Source of the DNA: Burkholderiaceae bacterium
Lineage (GTDB): Bacteria > Pseudomonadota > Gammaproteobacteria > Burkholderiales > Burkholderiaceae_F
Direction: 5' to 3'
Length of the DNA stretch: 6,371 bases
Assembly (NCBI GenBank): GCA_013696665.1
Contig: JACCYC010000368.1
Location: 1-6,371, forward strand
Below the pieces are notes generated by a model. It was not told the origin of the DNA. It did no database searches and worked only from the letters and a program-made list of their open reading frames with translations. A program made the position numbers and the translations under genes. Of the stretch, positions 1-6,371 are shown piece after piece; within the stretch, counting starts at the first letter, position 1; each line of letters starts with the position of its first letter.

Positions 1-2795
1 TCTTCCAATCCGGAAATGAAAACCGCATGAAACTCGAGCCCCTTGGCCGAATGCACGGTCATCATCTGCAAAGCATCCTGGCCCGCCTGCGCCTGGTTGT
101 CGCCGGCTTCGAGTGATGCGTGCGACAGAAAGCCTGCCAACGGCGTGAGCTCCGCACCCGTCGGCTCTGCCTCTGCGGCGGGCCCCTCGGTCGGCTCGCC
201 CTCCTCCATCACGAACGCAGCCGCTGCATTGACGAGCTCGTTCAGATTCTCGATGCGCTCCTGACCCTCTTTCTCAGTCTGATAGTGCGCGATAAGCCCC
301 GCGCGCTGTATCACGGCGTCAACAATTTCTGACAGCGGCAACCCCAGCGTTTCAGTGCGCAGCGCATCGATCAGCCTGACGAACGCGGCCAGATTCGAGC
401 CGGCCTTGCCCGTCAGCGCTCCAACGGTGGCATACAGAGTCTGTGAACAGGCGCGCGCGGCGTCGCCCAACTGCTCGAGCGTGCGCGCCCCGATACCGCG
501 CGGCGGAAAATTGACGACGCGCAGGAATGCGGTGTCGTCGTTTGCATTTTCGATCAGCCGCAGGTACGCAAGCGCGTGTTTGACTTCGGCGCGCTCGAAA
601 AATCGCAGGCCGCCATAAACACGATAAGGAATCGCGGCGTTGAACAGCGCGTGCTCGATAACGCGCGATTGCGCGTTTGAGCGGTACAAAATCGCAATTT
701 CGCTGCGTGCATGCCCTTCGGCTATCAGACTCTTGATCTCCTCGACCATCCAGGCAGCCTCGTACCCGTCGGTTTGCGCTTCGAACACGCGAACAGGCTC
801 GCCCTCGCCCGCGTCGGTCCACAAGTCCTTCCCAAGCCGCCGCTGATTGTTCGCGATCAGCGCGTTGGCCGCGTTGAGGATATGCGCGCCCGAGCGATAG
901 TTTTGCTCGAGCTTGATCAGGTTTGGAACCCGAAACTCACGCTCGAAGTCCGACATGTTTCCCACGTTGGCGCCGCGAAACGCATAGATCGAGTTGTGGG
1001 TAAAAATTCCGTTGGCAACGAAGTTATGCGAATCCGTGACATCGAGGTCGTGTACGGTGCGCGACTCGGCCTCGTGCAGCTCAACCTCGGTGACGATGTC
1101 ATACCCACCCTTGCTATCGGCCACCGCCATTCCGGCACGCACGTACTGCGCCTGGATCAGCGGCAGATACCCCTTGCCGAGGCGTGCACGCTGAATCAGA
1201 CGGCCGCCAAGAATGTGCCGCAGCCGCGTTGCCTCGTTCACTGCGACGCCGTACTCACGGCGCCAGAACTTGGCCACCCACCCGCCCTTGCCTTCGGTAA
1301 TAGGGTTCATCACAAAACCGGCGGCCACCGCCTGTTGCATGGTCGACTCGATGCAGGTGCGTGCGTAGATCCGATGGTCAGGCTTGTCGCGGCGCGAGTC
1401 GCTGCACATGCTGATGATGACGTCGCCTTCGTCGCCAAACGATGGCCGCCTGCGATCGTCCGGATGATCCATCGCCAATCCGCGATCGGCCAGCAGCCAC
1501 TTTGCAGCGCGCTCAGTGTTCAGCGCGAGAAATTCGCGCGGCACCGCAGCCTCGCCTTTGCGCTTGCGGCCCGCGGTAAATGCGCGCATCGGCAGGCCGT
1601 ACTTGAGCGACAGGACCGCGAGTTCTTCATGCGCCTCGATGGCTCCCTCGTACGTGCCGATAATCCAGATTTGCTCTCCGCCTTCCTTGCGCGCCCGATG
1701 ACGAAATCCCGGCGGCAGGTACTTGCTGTGCCGCGCACGCCGATGACCTGAGACCGCGAGCCGGTAGCCGACCCCCGGCTTCATCATCATGTACAGGAAG
1801 TAGCGCGCCGGCATATGCCCCACGGCGTAGCCCGCGAAATGCACATGCTCGGGCGTCGTGGTCAGCGTCTTCCCTCTTTGCGTACGAATCGTGACGAGCC
1901 GCGTCTGCTCGGTGCGATGGTGCACGCGCTCGACACGCGAAACCCCCAGCCGGCCGCCTCCTACGTACGACTTGACCAGATTGCCGACGCGCACCTGTTC
2001 GACCGCTTTGACCGTGCCGTCGGCCATCGTAACTTCGGTGCCTGCAACCACGCACTGGTCGTCGTCGCCGACTGCGAAGATAACGTTGTTCCGGCCCGCG
2101 AGCTGCTTCAGCCACGCGTATTGCAATCGGTTCGTATCCTGAAATTCGTCAACCAGTACGTGGCGAAACCGGCCCTGATAGTGGTCGCGCAATATTTCGT
2201 TTCGATCGAGCAGTTCATAACAGCGCAACAGCAGCTCTGCGAAGTCGACGACACCCTCTCGATTGCATTGCGTGTCGTACAGTGCGTAGAGCTCGACAAA
2301 CCTGCGGTTGTAGTCGTCGTTGACTTCAACCGCACTTGCCCGCAGCCCCGCTTCCTTGGCGTTGTTGATGAACAGCTGGAGGTTGCGCGGTGGGTAGCGC
2401 TCGTCGTCGACGTTGTTGGCTTTCAGCAGCCGTTTGATCGCGCTGAGCTGGTCTGCACTATCGAGTATCTGAAAAGTCGAGGGTAAACCTGCGTCACGGA
2501 AATGCGTGCGAAGCATCCGGTTGCACAGGCCATGAAACGTGCCAATCCACATGCCGCGCGTATTGATCGGAAGCATGGCCGACAGGCGGGTCAGCATCTC
2601 CTTGGCGGCCTTGTTGGTAAACGTCACCGCCAGGACGCCTTGTGGCGACACCTGCCCCGTCTGGACCAGCCACGCGATGCGCGTCGTCAGCACGCGCGTT
2701 TTGCCGCTGCCCGCGCCCGCGAGTATCAGCGCTGATTGACTTGGGAGAGTGACCGCGGCTAGCTGCCGCTCGTTGAGGTTCTGCAACAGATTCAT
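1..2795 (-). CDS. uvrD: UvrD-family superfamily 1A DNA helicase (helicase II) interrupted by an in-frame intein; 3' end outside window
   Basis: ATP-dependent 3'-5' DNA helicase; the family unwinds DNA in methyl-directed mismatch repair and nucleotide excision repair. I translated the minus strand codon by codon from 2795 to 1 and found no stop. Numbered without the intein, 577 complete codons are visible. The start MNLLQNLNERQ matches the usual UvrD N-terminus. Motifs in order: Q motif around LNERQLAAV (8-15), Walker A AGAGSGKT (26-33), motif Ia VTFTNKAAKEM (57-67), GTFHG (85-89), Walker B VLVDEFQDT (213-221), motif III GDDDQ/SIYAFRGA (243-255, split by the intein after Q247), motif IV LEQNYRS (275-281), ILYRSNAQSR (348-357) and motif V MTVHSAKGLEF (558-568). 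Motif VI and the C-terminal tail must lie beyond the left edge; E. coli UvrD is 720 residues. No Shine-Dalgarno sequence is obvious before the ATG. The gene is divergent from leuS. Rep and PcrA are close relatives, but UvrD is the expected enzyme in a betaproteobacterium. Confidence 0.95.
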   Translation of the reverse strand, partial: MNLLQNLNERQLAAVTLPSQSALILAGAGSGKTRVLTTRIAWLVQTGQVSPQGVLAVTFTNKAAKEMLTRLSAMLPINTRGMWIGTFHGLCNRMLRTHFRDAGLPSTFQILDSADQLSAIKRLLKANNVDDERYPPRNLQLFINNAKEAGLRASAVEVNDDYNRRFVELYALYDTQCNREGVVDFAELLLRCYELLDRNEILRDHYQGRFRHVLVDEFQDTNRLQYAWLKQLAGRNNVIFAVGDDDQCVVAGTEVTMADGTVKAVEQVRVGNLVKSYVGGGRLGVSRVERVHHRTEQTRLVTIRTQRGKTLTTTPEHVHFAGYAVGHMPARYFLYMMMKPGVGYRLAVSGHRRARHSKYLPPGFRHRARKEGGEQIWIIGTYEGAIEAHEELAVLSLKYGLPMRAFTAGRKRKGEAAVPREFLALNTERAAKWLLADRGLAMDHPDDRRRPSFGDEGDVIISMCSDSRRDKPDHRIYARTCIESTMQQAVAAGFVMNPITEGKGGWVAKFWRREYGVAVNEATRLRHILGGRLIQRARLGKGYLPLIQAQYVRAGMAVADSKGGYDIVTEVELHEAESRTVHDLDVTDSHNFVANGIFTHNSIYAFRGANVGNMSDFEREFRVPNLIKLEQNYRSGAHILNAANALIANNQRRLGKDLWTDAGEGEPVRVFEAQTDGYEAAWMVEEIKSLIAEGHARSEIAILYRSNAQSRVIEHALFNAAIPYRVYGGLRFFERAEVKHALAYLRLIENANDDTAFLRVVNFPPRGIGARTLEQLGDAARACSQTLYATVGALTGKAGSNLAAFVRLIDALRTETLGLPLSEIVDAVIQRAGLIAHYQTEKEGQERIENLNELVNAAAAFVMEEGEPTEGPAAEAEPTGAELTPLAGFLSHASLEAGDNQAQAGQDALQMMTVHSAKGLEFHAVFISGLE
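993..2054 (-). other. Intein (protein-splicing element) inside UvrD motif III, 354 residues
   Basis: This is an in-frame insertion of exactly 354 codons that excises itself from the UvrD precursor at the protein level. Seen: Cys1 begins block A, CVVAGTEVTMADGTVKAVE (residues 1-19). Block B contains TTTPEHVHFA (65-74), with the conserved Thr67 and His70. Block F is RTVHDLDVTDSHNF (332-345), and block G is VANGIFTHN (346-354), with penultimate His353 and terminal Asn354. The next residue is Ser248 of UvrD, the +1 nucleophile. Removing the insert restores the standard helicase string GDDDQ-SIYAFRGA, so both junctions are fixed to the codon. All residues for class 1 splicing (Cys1, Thr/His of block B, His-Asn, +1 Ser) are present, so it is probably active. 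Residues 1 to about 85 and about 293 to 354 form the Hint splicing fold; about 207 residues between them are described separately. It is much longer than a mini-intein of about 130-150 residues. Confidence 0.96.
1179..1799 (-). other. Central region of the intein: probable divergent homing-endonuclease domain, type not certain
   Basis: This covers intein residues of about 86-292, between the two halves of the splicing domain; the limits are approximate. Many inteins carry a homing endonuclease at this position. I see no classical LAGLIDADG dodecapeptide pair, no HNH pattern and no convincing GIY-YIG signature. What can be seen: KPGVGYRLAVSGHRR (92-106), a basic stretch up to RHRARKEG (118-125), then WIIGTYEGAIEAHEELAVLS (130-149) leading into LKYGLP (150-155). 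Further on come AAKWLLADRGLAMDHPDDRR (183-202) and SMCSDSRRDKPDHRIYA (215-231). From memory, inteins in actinobacterial UvrD/PcrA-type helicases share the pattern W-x-hydrophobic...T...EA...E...LSLRYGLP; this is recollection, not a search. The region may be a strongly diverged LAGLIDADG-like nuclease, an inactive remnant or another DNA-binding module. The reading frame is intact throughout, which argues against long decay. Confidence 0.55.
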
Positions 2796-2864
2796 ACGAG
2801 GGCGCGAGTCTAGGGCAACTGAATGACAGCGCCTCGACGCGACCCGACCCATATAATTCGTTCG
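2796..2864. promoter_or_regulatory. Divergent uvrD/leuS intergenic region
   Basis: This gap of 69 bp must carry the promoters for both uvrD (leftward) and leuS (rightward), unless they extend into the genes. The only strong element is TATAAT at 2852-2857 for leuS. For uvrD, a TAGACT on the minus strand (2812-2807) has the TAnnnT form of a -10 but no acceptable -35, so its promoter is unassigned. No operator palindrome or terminator hairpin was recognised. Confidence 0.5.
2852..2857 (+). promoter_or_regulatory. Perfect TATAAT -10 element, probable leuS promoter
   Basis: TATAAT is a six-of-six match to the sigma-70 -10 consensus and stands out in GC-rich sequence, within the divergent uvrD/leuS gap. 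No good -35 hexamer lies 16-18 bp upstream; an ATGACA at 2823-2828 matches five of six bases of TTGACA, but its 23 bp spacer is too long. Transcription would be expected to start at about 2863-2866, essentially at the leuS ATG at 2865, which would give a leaderless or nearly leaderless mRNA. The element is a prediction from sequence only. Confidence 0.45.
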
Positions 2865-5522
2865 ATGCATCCGAAGTACGAACCGCAGAAGATTGAAGCC
2901 GACGCCCAACGGCACTGGAACGCGACAAATGCGTATCGCGCCGTGGAAAATTCAGTCGACGCAAACGGCGGGTTGAAGCCGAAGTTCTACGTTTGTTCCA
3001 TGCTGCCGTATCCGAGTGGCAAGCTGCACATGGGGCACGTGCGGAACTACACGTTGAACGACGTGCTTTATCGCGTGATGCGCATGCGTGGCTACAACGT
3101 GATGACGCCGATGGGCTGGGATGCGTTCGGGCTGCCGTCGGAGAACGCGGCGATCGAGAAGAAGGTGTCGCCGGCTGCGTGGACGTACGCCAATATCGCC
3201 GACATGAAGTCGCAGATGCAGCCGCTCGGGCTCGCGTTCGACTGGTCGCGCGAAGTGACCACGTGCAAGCCGGACTACTACGTCTGGAATCAGTGGATGT
3301 TTCTGAAGATGCTCGAATCGGGCCTCGCTTACCGCAAGACACAGATCGTCAACTGGGATCCGGTGGATCAGACCGTGCTGGCGAACGAGCAGGTGATCGA
3401 CGGTCGGGGCTGGCGGTCCGATGCGATCGTCGAGAAGCGCGAGATTCCGGGCTACTTCCTCGCAATCACGAACTATGCCGAGGAGCTACTCGAGGATCTG
3501 AAGCATCTCGACTGGCCACCGCAAGTGCGCACGATGCAGGAGAACTGGATCGGCAAGAGCGTCGGCCTCAATTTTGGTTTCCCATACTCGCTTGGCAACG
3601 AGCAAGACGTATTGCGCGTGTTCACGACGCGCGCCGACACGATCATGGGCGTGACATTCGTAGCGATTGCTGCCGAGCACCCGCTCGCTGCACGGCTAGC
3701 GCGCGATAGGCCTGAGCTGGTCGCGTTCATTGAGGCATGCAAGCGCGGACGTGTTTCGGAGGCCGACATCGCGACAATGGAGAAATCCGGGATGCCGACC
3801 GGATTCTTCGTGCGCCACCCCCTGTCGGGCGAGCAGATCCCGGTGTGGATCGGCAACTATGTGCTGATGGGTTACGGCGAAGGCGCAGTGATGGGCGTTC
3901 CCGGCCACGACGAGCGCGATTTCGAGTTCGCAAAGAAGTACGGGTTGCCGATCAAGCAGGTCATCGTAGTCGCGCCGCATCTGGCGCCAGCCGATGGTGG
4001 GTGCAAATTTTCAGACGACGCGTGGCAGCCCTGGTACGCAGACAAGGAACATGGCGCGTGCATCAACTCGGGCAAATACGACGGCCTGATGCATCAACCC
4101 GCAGTCGACGCGATCGCCACCGATTTGAAGCTGCTTGGCGTGGGTGACAAGCAGACGCAATGGCGATTGCGCGACTGGGGCATCTCGCGTCAACGCTATT
4201 GGGGCACGCCGATCCCGATCATTCATTGCGTCGGGTGCGGGGTGGTCCCGGTTCCGGAAGAAGATCTGCCGGTCGTCCTGCCCGAACATCTGATTCCAGA
4301 TGGCACCGGCAACCCGCTGAACAAGTACGAAGCGTTTCTGAAGTGCGCGTGCCCGACCTGTGGCAAATCCGCGCGGCGCGAAACCGACACGATGGACACG
4401 TTTGTCGATTCATCCTGGTACTACATGCGTTACTGCTCGCCTGACAACAAGGATGCCATCGTCGATCGGCGCACCGATTACTGGATGCCGATGGATCAAT
4501 ACATCGGCGGCATCGAGCACGCCGTGCTGCACCTTCTTTACGCGCGCTTCTGGACCAAAGTGATGCGGGATATGGGTCTGGTGAAATTCGACGAGCCCTT
4601 CAAGCGTCTCTTCACGCAGGGCATGTTGACCGCCGAGTGTTATTACCGCGAAGACAACGCCGGCAAAAAGCGCTGGTACTACCCGGATGAGATCGATATC
4701 GAGTACGACGATCGCGGGCGACCGGTCAAGGTCACCGCATGCGACGACGGCAAACCGGTTTTCTTTGGCGGCATCGAGAAGATGTCGAAGAGCAAGAACA
4801 ACGTCGTCGAGCCGCGCGACATCATTGCAAAGTTCGGAGCCGACACGGCGCGCGCGTTCGTGATGTTTGCTGGTCCGCCGGATCAGAGCGCACCCTGGTC
4901 GAGTTCGAGCGCTGACGGCACGTATCGGTTCATGCGCAGGCTCTGGGCCTATTGTCATGATCAGCAGTCCTTGATCGCAAAAGCTGGGACATTGGAGACA
5001 GCTTCGCTCAGCAGTAATGACAAACGCATGCGGCGCGAAATTCACATCAATTTGAAGCAGGCCGGCCACGACTACGAGCGTATGCACTACAACACTGTGG
5101 TGTCGGCGTCGATGAAGATGTTGAATGCGCTCGAGGACGCAAAAACAGCCGACGGCTCCAGCGCGGCCTCGCCGGCTGCGATCAAGGAAGGCGTAGGCAT
5201 TTTGTTGCGCGTGCTTTACCCAATTGCGCCTCACATCACGCACTCGTTGTGGAATGAACTTGGGTTCGCAACCGAACACGGCGATTTGCTTGATACGCAA
5301 TGGCCGCGCACGGATGAATCTGCAGTGGCGCAGGACGAGATGGAGCTCGTGGTCCAGGTCAACGGCAAGGTGCGGGGTTCGATCCGCGTGCCGTCGCACG
5401 CCGAGGATGCCGCCATCACTGCGACCGCACTCGCCGATGCCAATGTGCTGCGCTTCACCGAGGGGCGGCCTGTCAAGTTCTCCAAAGTAGTGCGTCCAAA
5501 GCTCGTGACGATCGCGGTCTAG
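2865..5522 (+). CDS. leuS: Leucyl-tRNA synthetase (class I aminoacyl-tRNA synthetase)
   Basis: Cytoplasmic enzyme that charges tRNA-Leu with leucine using ATP and edits mischarged residues. At 885 residues it is of normal family length. The class I signature HMGH is at 55-58 within SMLPYPSGKLHMGHVRNY. The CP1 editing domain carries the threonine-rich TTRADTIMG (254-262) and GVPGHDERD with the conserved Asp349. Zinc-ribbon cysteines occur as CVGC (455-458) and CACPTC (494-499). DTMDTFVDSSWYYMRY follows, then a leucine-specific insertion, and KMSKS is at 639-643. The C-terminal domain includes LVVQVNGKVRGSIRV. I chose ATG 2865 because MHPKYEPQKIEADAQRHW aligns with the usual betaproteobacterial LeuS N-terminus. 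An in-frame ATG at 2823 would add 14 atypical residues (MTAPRRDPTHIIRS). That upstream ATG has a weak AGGG seven bases before it, whereas 2865 has no Shine-Dalgarno but lies right after a TATAAT. It is the first gene of the leuS-lptE-holA operon. No frameshift or missing catalytic motif was found. Confidence 0.97.
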   Translation: MHPKYEPQKIEADAQRHWNATNAYRAVENSVDANGGLKPKFYVCSMLPYPSGKLHMGHVRNYTLNDVLYRVMRMRGYNVMTPMGWDAFGLPSENAAIEKKVSPAAWTYANIADMKSQMQPLGLAFDWSREVTTCKPDYYVWNQWMFLKMLESGLAYRKTQIVNWDPVDQTVLANEQVIDGRGWRSDAIVEKREIPGYFLAITNYAEELLEDLKHLDWPPQVRTMQENWIGKSVGLNFGFPYSLGNEQDVLRVFTTRADTIMGVTFVAIAAEHPLAARLARDRPELVAFIEACKRGRVSEADIATMEKSGMPTGFFVRHPLSGEQIPVWIGNYVLMGYGEGAVMGVPGHDERDFEFAKKYGLPIKQVIVVAPHLAPADGGCKFSDDAWQPWYADKEHGACINSGKYDGLMHQPAVDAIATDLKLLGVGDKQTQWRLRDWGISRQRYWGTPIPIIHCVGCGVVPVPEEDLPVVLPEHLIPDGTGNPLNKYEAFLKCACPTCGKSARRETDTMDTFVDSSWYYMRYCSPDNKDAIVDRRTDYWMPMDQYIGGIEHAVLHLLYARFWTKVMRDMGLVKFDEPFKRLFTQGMLTAECYYREDNAGKKRWYYPDEIDIEYDDRGRPVKVTACDDGKPVFFGGIEKMSKSKNNVVEPRDIIAKFGADTARAFVMFAGPPDQSAPWSSSSADGTYRFMRRLWAYCHDQQSLIAKAGTLETASLSSNDKRMRREIHINLKQAGHDYERMHYNTVVSASMKMLNALEDAKTADGSSAASPAAIKEGVGILLRVLYPIAPHITHSLWNELGFATEHGDLLDTQWPRTDESAVAQDEMELVVQVNGKVRGSIRVPSHAEDAAITATALADANVLRFTEGRPVKFSKVVRPKLVTIAV

Positions 5523-5533
5523 ACCACAACGCG

Positions 5534-6046
5534 ATGCGCCAAGCCTATCTGTCCGCGTTTTTGCTTTCTATTTTGCTCACGCTGGTTTCGTGCGGCTTTC
5601 AACTGCGCGGATCGCAGACGTTACCCATCGACCGTGTGTATCTGGCGCTGCCCGTCAATTCACCGATCGGCGCGGAGATCACGCGTGTCGTTCGTTCGTC
5701 GAGCAATGCCAGCGTGGTGCGAGACCGCAAGAGCGCGCAGGCAATTATTGAACTGCTTGCCGAGCAGCGCGAGCGCGAAGTGCTGTCGATCAACGCTCAA
5801 GGGCGCGCACGTGAATACCAGCTGCGCTTGCGCACGACATTCCGCGTCATCGATCCCGAGGGTAACGAGTTGATCGCTCCGACCACGCTGCTGGCGCGGC
5901 GTGATATCGCCTTTAACGAGTCGGAGCTTCTGGCGAAGGAATCCGAGGAAGCGCTGCTGTATCGCGATATGCAGAGCGATCTGGTGCGGCAGATCGTCAA
6001 TCGCCTGCAGGGAATCAAGCCCGTGGCACCGAGCAATGCAGGTTAG
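5534..6046 (+). CDS. lptE: LPS-assembly lipoprotein LptE (formerly RlpB)
   Basis: Outer-membrane lipoprotein that plugs the LptD beta-barrel and helps place lipopolysaccharide on the cell surface; it acts on the periplasmic face of the outer membrane. The 170-residue product has a short N-terminus with one charge (MRQAY), a hydrophobic stretch (LSAFLLSILLTLV) and the lipobox LVSC, with Cys20 as the predicted lipidated residue. Directly after it comes GFQLRGSQTLP, the typical LptE start of the mature protein. The rest is soluble, mixed alpha/beta in character, including AIIELLAEQREREVLSINAQ and the pattern REYQLRLRTTFRVID, as in other LptE proteins. Start at ATG 5534, 11 bp after the leuS stop, with no strong Shine-Dalgarno visible, so translation may be coupled to leuS. 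The leuS-lptE-holA order supports the call, since LptE sequences vary widely. Confidence 0.93.
   Translation: MRQAYLSAFLLSILLTLVSCGFQLRGSQTLPIDRVYLALPVNSPIGAEITRVVRSSSNASVVRDRKSAQAIIELLAEQREREVLSINAQGRAREYQLRLRTTFRVIDPEGNELIAPTTLLARRDIAFNESELLAKESEEALLYRDMQSDLVRQIVNRLQGIKPVAPSNAG
6036..6046 (+). promoter_or_regulatory. Translational overlap of lptE stop and holA start
   Basis: The 11 bases ATGCAGGTTAG hold the holA start codon and, in another frame, the lptE stop codon. No strong ribosome binding site precedes the holA ATG, so ribosomes finishing lptE probably start holA here. The overlap is directly seen; coupling is inferred. Confidence 0.6.
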
Positions 6047-6371
6047 AAATGACGCGCTGGGCGGCCTGCTTTCGAGAGCGCAACGCTCCGGATCACTGCC
6101 CCCTGTCTTCGTGGTTGCCGGCGACGAGACATTGCTCTGCCTCGAGGCGCAGGACGCGATCCGTTCCACCGCGCGCGGCTTGGGCTACACGGAGCGCGAC
6201 GTTTTAAACGCCGATGCACGCTTCGACTGGTCCAAACTTAGCGAGGCGACGCAGTCACTGTCGCTGTTTTCAGAGAAGAAGATCGTCGAAATTCGCCTGC
6301 CGAGCGGCAAGCCCGGCGTGACTGGCGCCAAGGTGCTCGAGGCGCATGCGCTGAATGCTCACGATGGCGTC
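6036..6371 (+). CDS. holA: DNA polymerase III delta subunit, N-terminal part (cut by window edge)
   Basis: The delta subunit of the clamp loader opens the beta sliding clamp so it can be placed on primed DNA in replication. The first 112 codons are present and the frame is open to the right edge; complete delta subunits are about 340 residues. Visible features typical of the family: PPVFVVAGDETLLCLEAQDA (22-41), corresponding to the conserved 'GDE-LL-EA' start of domain I, then GYTERDVL (50-57), FDWSKL (63-68), SLSLFSEKKIVEIRLPSGKP (74-93) and a G-rich turn. The start at ATG 6036 lies inside the last codons of lptE and overlaps it by 11 bases, so translational coupling is likely. The nearby ATG at 6049 is in another frame. 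Only a weak purine stretch precedes the start. Confidence 0.93.
   Translation, partial: MQVRNDALGGLLSRAQRSGSLPPVFVVAGDETLLCLEAQDAIRSTARGLGYTERDVLNADARFDWSKLSEATQSLSLFSEKKIVEIRLPSGKPGVTGAKVLEAHALNAHDGV

Noticed and set aside
711..1751. Plus-strand open frame of 346 codons running opposite the intein and the C-terminal UvrD part
   Set aside because: It is antisense to a frame with clear helicase and intein motifs, its translation shows no recognisable domain, and long antisense frames are common in GC-rich coding DNA.
1179..1799. GIY-YIG nuclease inside the intein
   Set aside because: The GTYEG...EAHEE...LKYGLP segment is slightly reminiscent of the end of a GIY-YIG domain, but the paired GIY and YIG tripeptides and the catalytic Arg context are not found, so the call is not supported.
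993..2054. uvrD broken by frameshift or interrupted by a separate inserted gene
   Set aside because: The inserted length is exactly 354 codons, the frame is open through both junctions, and the ends carry intein splicing motifs, so this is an intein and not a pseudogene or a transposon.
2807..2812. Minus-strand TAGACT as a uvrD -10 element
   Set aside because: It fits only the TAnnnT pattern, no -35-like hexamer occurs 16-18 bp upstream, and such matches arise easily by chance.
2494..3342. Minus-strand open frame of 282 codons spanning the uvrD start and leuS 5' end
   Set aside because: It reads a different frame from uvrD, is very rich in Arg and Ser, and crosses two genuine gene starts; it is a composition artefact.
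4410..5399. Minus-strand open frame of 329 codons opposite the leuS 3' half
   Set aside because: It lies entirely antisense to the well-supported leuS, including its KMSKS region, and its translation resembles no family I know.

Overview
The window looks like chromosomal DNA from a betaproteobacterium, probably of the order Burkholderiales. It is GC-rich. The gene order leuS-lptE-holA is the usual one in that group, and the leucyl-tRNA synthetase reads, from memory, like Burkholderia and Bordetella homologues. The genus cannot be fixed from the sequence alone.

Layout: the left 2.8 kb holds one minus-strand gene, uvrD, a superfamily 1A DNA helicase. It starts at 2795 and runs off the left edge without a stop. 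Its helicase sequence is interrupted in frame by a 354-residue intein (993-2054). The intein sits inside helicase motif III, between the Gln and the Ser of the conserved GDDDQ/SIY segment. A short divergent region of about 70 bp (2796-2864) separates uvrD from a rightward operon: leuS (leucyl-tRNA synthetase, complete), lptE (LPS-assembly outer-membrane lipoprotein, complete) and holA (DNA polymerase III delta subunit, first 112 codons). leuS and lptE are 11 bp apart, and lptE and holA overlap by 11 bp.

The three rightward genes serve translation, outer-membrane biogenesis and replication and are linked only by co-transcription. uvrD serves mismatch and excision repair. The item of greatest interest is the intein. 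Its splicing motifs look intact at both ends: Cys1, the block B TPEH motif, the block F VHDLDV...HNF segment, the terminal His-Asn, and Ser as the first residue after it. Its middle of about 200 residues shows no canonical LAGLIDADG motif. The helicase can only be functional if the precursor splices, because motif III links ATP hydrolysis to DNA binding.

No RNA genes, CRISPR arrays, insertion sequences or clear terminators were seen. All gaps between genes are under 100 bp.
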